Shown piece after piece: positions 42,834 to 45,718 of a DNA stretch of 45,718 nt. The notes below the pieces were generated by a model. That model worked only from the letters and a program-made list of their open reading frames with translations. It was not told where the DNA came from and ran no database searches. The stretch spans positions 1 through 45,718 of the forward strand of contig JAYZBC010000070.1 in the NCBI GenBank assembly GCA_036339375.1, in the 5' to 3' direction. This DNA is from JAYZBC01 sp036339375 (GTDB lineage: Bacteria > Pseudomonadota > Alphaproteobacteria > MPNO01 > UBA2964). The translations under genes and the position numbers were made by a program. Each line of letters begins with the position of its first letter. Positions within the stretch are counted from its first letter, which is position 1.

Positions 42834-44099
42834 ATGATTTCTACCTTGCTCTCCCTCGCCAGCAAAAGTCTTACAAATCGTCTCCTGACCGTCGGGCTAA
42901 CGGTATTTGCGATCAGCTTTAGCGTTTTTCTATTAATAGGAGTAGAAAAAATACGAACAGAAGCCAAAAAAAGTTTCGCCAATACAATCTCAGGAACAGA
43001 TTTAGTTGTCGGCGCTCGTAGTGGAAGTGTTCAATTGCTTCTTTATTCTGTTTTCCGTATTGGGAATGCAACCAATAACGTTTCCTGGAAAAATTATCAG
43101 GCAATTTCAAATTCGAAGGATATTGCTTGGGCAATACCTATTTCTCTTGGTGACTCTCATCGCGGTTTTCGGGTCCTCGGAACCACCAATGACTACTTCA
43201 AACATTATCGCTATGGATCAAAAAAACATTTGCGCTTTGAATCCGGTAAACCATTTGAAGATGTGTTCGACGCCATTCTTGGACATGAAGTTTCTGAACG
43301 TTTGAGCTACAAATTAAATGACAATATCGTGCTGTCACATGGTATCGGAGAAATCACCGGTGTTGAGCACGGAGACAAACCGTTCCGAATTTCAGGTGTG
43401 TTGGCCAAAACCGGTACCCCTCTGGATCGTACAATTCACGTCAGCCTAAAAGGGATTGAAGCAATTCATATTGACTGGCGGAGAGGCACGCCCATCCCCG
43501 GTATGAGTGTCAGCGCCAAAGAAATAAGACAACTTGAACTACAGCCCAAATCGATTACGGCCTTCCTGATTGGACTGAAATCCAAATTGTCTATTTTTAA
43601 AATTCAACGACGCATTAACCAATTTCGGGGTGAGCCTTTGTTGGCCATTTTACCGGGCGTTGCGCTACAAGAACTCTGGGATTTAATGAGCACAGCGGAA
43701 GCGGCTCTTGGTTTGATCTCAGTTTTCGTCGTCGTTGTAAGTTTATTAGTAATGTTGACTATGTTGTTTTCTTCACTGAATGAACGGCGTAGAGAAATGG
43801 CAATATTGAGGTCAGTCGGTGCACGTTTATCTCACATATTTTTTCTATTGGTCATTGAAGCCGGCTTGATTGTTCTCTCTGGCATTTTGGTGGGTTTGCT
43901 AATGTTGTATTCAACTTTATATTTTGCCCAACCCATAATAGAAGCTGACTTTGGTCTGTTCCTGGCTATTCAAACTTTGTCTACGCACGAAATTTTTATT
44001 CTAGCCATTTTATTTTTTTCCGGCTTGACGTTGGGTGCAATCCCCGCCTATCGAGCCTACCGGCAGTCACTTATAGACGGTATGAATGTTCACCTTTAG
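42834..44099 (+). CDS. FtsX/MacB-type ABC permease of the metal cluster
   Basis: 421 residues from the ATG at 42834, preceded by AAGG and 4 bases after the ATPase stop; a TTG at 42780 inside the ATPase gene is rejected. Topology is one N-terminal helix (LLTVGLTVFAISFSVFLLIG), a large periplasmic domain (about 60-300) and three C-terminal helices, the FtsX-domain layout of MacB/LolCE. The conserved SLNERRREMAILRSVGA cytoplasmic loop contacts the ATPase. With the ATPase it makes a type VII-like complex. Together with ZrgA and DUF3299 proteins it fits a Zrg-type zinc system. Confidence 0.9.
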   Translation: MISTLLSLASKSLTNRLLTVGLTVFAISFSVFLLIGVEKIRTEAKKSFANTISGTDLVVGARSGSVQLLLYSVFRIGNATNNVSWKNYQAISNSKDIAWAIPISLGDSHRGFRVLGTTNDYFKHYRYGSKKHLRFESGKPFEDVFDAILGHEVSERLSYKLNDNIVLSHGIGEITGVEHGDKPFRISGVLAKTGTPLDRTIHVSLKGIEAIHIDWRRGTPIPGMSVSAKEIRQLELQPKSITAFLIGLKSKLSIFKIQRRINQFRGEPLLAILPGVALQELWDLMSTAEAALGLISVFVVVVSLLVMLTMLFSSLNERRREMAILRSVGARLSHIFFLLVIEAGLIVLSGILVGLLMLYSTLYFAQPIIEADFGLFLAIQTLSTHEIFILAILFFSGLTLGAIPAYRAYRQSLIDGMNVHL

Positions 44100-44167
44100 C
44101 AAACCCACGGGTATTCGGTATTAATCAAGTGTTCAACGGGATCGAGATTGGGAAGGTGAAACGCCGT

Positions 44168-44734
44168 TCAATCTTTCGGCGCGTGACCCCGCAGCTCTCT
44201 GACGCGCCGGTATTGCTTGTATGGCTGGACGTCACCGTCGGTGATACGGTAACCGGTCTCAGCCAGTTCCGTGGCTGACGACTGGGTCCTCAAGATACCG
44301 GTAACGGTGACCGCAGAGAAGAGCTTTTTGACTTTTATCGGATTTTTAGCAGTCACATAGACAATTTGGTTCTGGGGCGGTGACGGCACATGAATGCAGG
44401 CGCCGACATAGGGCACCAGCAGGAATTCGCTGACGCGCGTCCCCTTGTGTTTGAGCGGCACAACATATCCCGATAAGCGCACGCTCCGGCCGTCAAGTGA
44501 AGCGACCACCGACAGCGTCTTAGCTTCGTCGGATATGAGGCCCTTTATGATCTGCAGGACCGGTGAGACTTGCGTGTAATCGGGTCCGCCGCTGCCTTCG
44601 GGGATGAGTTTGGCCCAGGTGAGATCCAGTGGTTTCGGCGCCGCCTGCGAACCGCCTACCACAAACAAACCAATCATCGCGCCCACTATTAAACTGTTAA
44701 GATGCAAGGATTTTGGCCTTCCGAATATCAACAT
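44168..44734 (-). CDS. DUF3299 protein, putative metal-uptake accessory (copy 2, GC-richer)
   Basis: 188 residues from the ATG at 44734; a TTG two codons earlier (44740) is also possible. A signal segment (SLIVGAMIGLFVVGGSQA) precedes the mature part. The core matches copy 1: LDGRSVRLSGYVVPLKHKG, YVGACIHVPSPPQNQ and a C-terminal RITDGDVQPY. Base composition is much GC-richer than the rest of the cluster, and it is convergent with the permease, ending 68 bases from it. It is therefore probably an independently acquired version of the same component rather than a duplicate of the TTG-started copy. Confidence 0.86.
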   Translation of the reverse strand: MLIFGRPKSLHLNSLIVGAMIGLFVVGGSQAAPKPLDLTWAKLIPEGSGGPDYTQVSPVLQIIKGLISDEAKTLSVVASLDGRSVRLSGYVVPLKHKGTRVSEFLLVPYVGACIHVPSPPQNQIVYVTAKNPIKVKKLFSAVTVTGILRTQSSATELAETGYRITDGDVQPYKQYRRVRELRGHAPKD

Positions 44735-45238
44735 TAACAATCGATTATAGCAGGTGTTAATTGTGGATAGGTATTACAACCCCCTTTTAAAAAATTTTGC
44801 TACTGAAACAGTTCGGAAAAAAACGGTATTACCTTTTTTCTACCGTTTAATTCCCATAAAGTTCTACTTTCGAAGTAGCGTCTAATAAATTGATTTTATT
44901 TAAGAATTTTGTTGCAGAGCTAGAGTTTAAACCTACGACCTTCAGGTTATGAGCCTGGAATTTTCCATCCGAGAGGTGTAGTGATGCGGTATTTGTATTG
45001 CAGATGTATAAATAGTTGCGCCAAGATGTTCAAATATCAAACAATTTAACCAAAACCCAGCCCAAGCCCAGACCTCATAAACCACCCAACCAATCTTCGC
45101 TGTGCTGGTCCCTCCTTTAATATAATTTGCCTATCGAGACCGGCTCCGGGCCAGTGCCGTATTGATAAAGCCGGGGGTGAGAGGTAAACTTTGGTCTCTA
45201 GTCATCAGGACTGGTCCAAATTTCAGGGAGACAAACAA
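44735..45238. other. 504-base gap with tRNA remnant 2
   Basis: No gene is found. The left part is AT-rich, the middle holds the tRNA remnant (44910-44958), and the right part becomes GC-richer and leads to the Bug gene, so a composition boundary falls between about 44960 and 45120. A TATAAT-like hexamer around 45120 may be part of the downstream promoter. Confidence 0.4.
44910..44958 (-). pseudogene. Degraded initiator tRNA-Met 3'-end remnant 2
   Basis: On the minus strand an anticodon arm with loop CTCATAA (anticodon CAT), CCTGAAGG, the variable region and first T-arm strand continue exactly like tRNA-fMet for about 28 bases, then decay into CTGCAACA near the 3' end. The 5' half is missing. 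The match to remnant 1 is 29 of 35 over the shared core, in the same orientation. Confidence 0.75.
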
Positions 45239-45718
45239 ATGAAATCATCCAAAATTCTGTACCTCGGCGCCATCGCGTTGGGTGCCGCTATGCTGGCGTA
45301 TCAGCCGGCGGCAAACGCCGCTTCTGACTTTTACAAGGGCAAGACGATCCGCTTCGTCGTCGGGTTCGGCGCGGGGGGTGGCTATGATGCCTATTCGCGC
45401 ATGCTGGCACCCCGTTTCGCCAAGGAGTTGGGGGCAAAGGTGTTGGTGACAAACGAGCCCGGTGCCGGTGGCATGCGGGCGCTCAACCGGGTTGCCATCG
45501 CGCCCGGCGACGGACAGCTGCTTCATATAGTCAATGGCACCGGCGCTGCCATGCAGCAGATTTTCGGGGTCAAGGGTAAGCGCTACGACCTGACCAAGCT
45601 GCAGTATCTCGGCATCATCCATTCTTCGCGTTGGCAAATCCTTGTGACACCGAAGTCGCCATACAATTCCATTGCCGACTTGATCAAGGCCGACAAGGTG
45701 TTCAATTGGGCCTCCTCG
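45239..45718 (+). CDS. Bug/TctC-family substrate-binding protein (copy 3), 3' partial
   Basis: A 160-codon open frame running off the right edge, from the ATG at 45239 with CAGGGAG 8-14 bases upstream. The signal peptide (KILYLGAIALGAAMLAYQPA) ends near ANAA. The mature start is DFYKGKTIRFVVGFGAGGGY, with the PGAGGMRALN loop diagnostic of Bug proteins. It is clearly GC-richer than both other Bug copies and the rest of the window. A frame on the opposite strand (45245-45637) is only its antisense shadow. Permease partners would be outside the window. Confidence 0.9.
   Translation, partial: MKSSKILYLGAIALGAAMLAYQPAANAASDFYKGKTIRFVVGFGAGGGYDAYSRMLAPRFAKELGAKVLVTNEPGAGGMRALNRVAIAPGDGQLLHIVNGTGAAMQQIFGVKGKRYDLTKLQYLGIIHSSRWQILVTPKSPYNSIADLIKADKVFNWASS

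Noticed and set aside
45245..45637. A 130-codon minus-strand frame at the right edge
   Set aside because: Antisense to the clear partial Bug protein with signal peptide and Shine-Dalgarno on the plus strand.
1..45718. CRISPR array, integrase, transposase or toxin-antitoxin pair
   Set aside because: No regularly spaced repeats, no recombinase or transposase domain, and no small gene pair with such motifs were seen anywhere in the window.

Overview
The window is AT-rich bacterial DNA (about 40% GC by eye). Genes are closely packed, with good Shine-Dalgarno sites (GGAGG type) and frequent GTG or TTG starts. The mix points to an alphaproteobacterium, probably free-living and marine: Bug/TctC-type binding proteins, a tripartite tricarboxylate transporter (TTT), a TRAP transporter, many TauD/TfdA-type Fe(II) oxygenases, a CDO-like cupin, GSTs and VOC proteins. 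Two tRNA remnants resembling the alphaproteobacterial initiator tRNA-Met agree with this. No species is claimed.

Layout. 1-2440: modA (5' truncated by the window), modB and modC for molybdate uptake. 2449-5931: glutathionyl-hydroquinone reductase and two GT-B glycosyltransferases. 5947-15461: an oxygenase-rich accessory locus holding an amidohydrolase, a CmcJ-like oxygenase, a DMT exporter, a CDO-like cupin, three TauD/TfdA dioxygenases, three VOC proteins and an arylsulfotransferase-like propeller. 15828-20801: CapA-like protein, TcuA-like flavoprotein, GST, a possible small membrane protein and an SDR. 21072-29472: solute transport, with a TRAP system (DctQ, DctM, DctP), two Bug binding proteins, a TctA-TctB fusion permease and a decayed NMT1-like binding-protein pseudogene. 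29638-38317: TauD/TfdA dioxygenase, GMC oxidoreductase, LeuC/LeuD-like hydro-lyase, M20-like protein, MFS transporter and GST. 38531-44958: a segment bounded by two degraded initiator-tRNA 3' ends in the same orientation. It holds two alpha/beta hydrolases and a probable metal-uptake cluster (two DUF3299 proteins, a ZrgA-like His-rich protein, an ABC ATPase and an FtsX-type permease). 45239-end: the start of a third, GC-richer Bug binding protein cut by the window edge.

How the genes fit together. Most of the content reads as uptake and oxidative processing of small organic acids or xenobiotics, supported by molybdate and probable zinc acquisition. GC content is mosaic. The genes at 14580-15461, 37721-38317, 39619-40446, 44168-44734 and 45239-end look clearly GC-richer than their neighbours, which suggests several separate acquisitions. 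The points most worth following up are the tRNA-bounded segment with the Zrg-like cluster and its possible operator, the divergent LeuCD pair, the 52-bp diverged direct repeat around MFS-GST, and the M20 protein lacking expected catalytic residues. No integrase, transposase, CRISPR array, rRNA or intact tRNA was seen.
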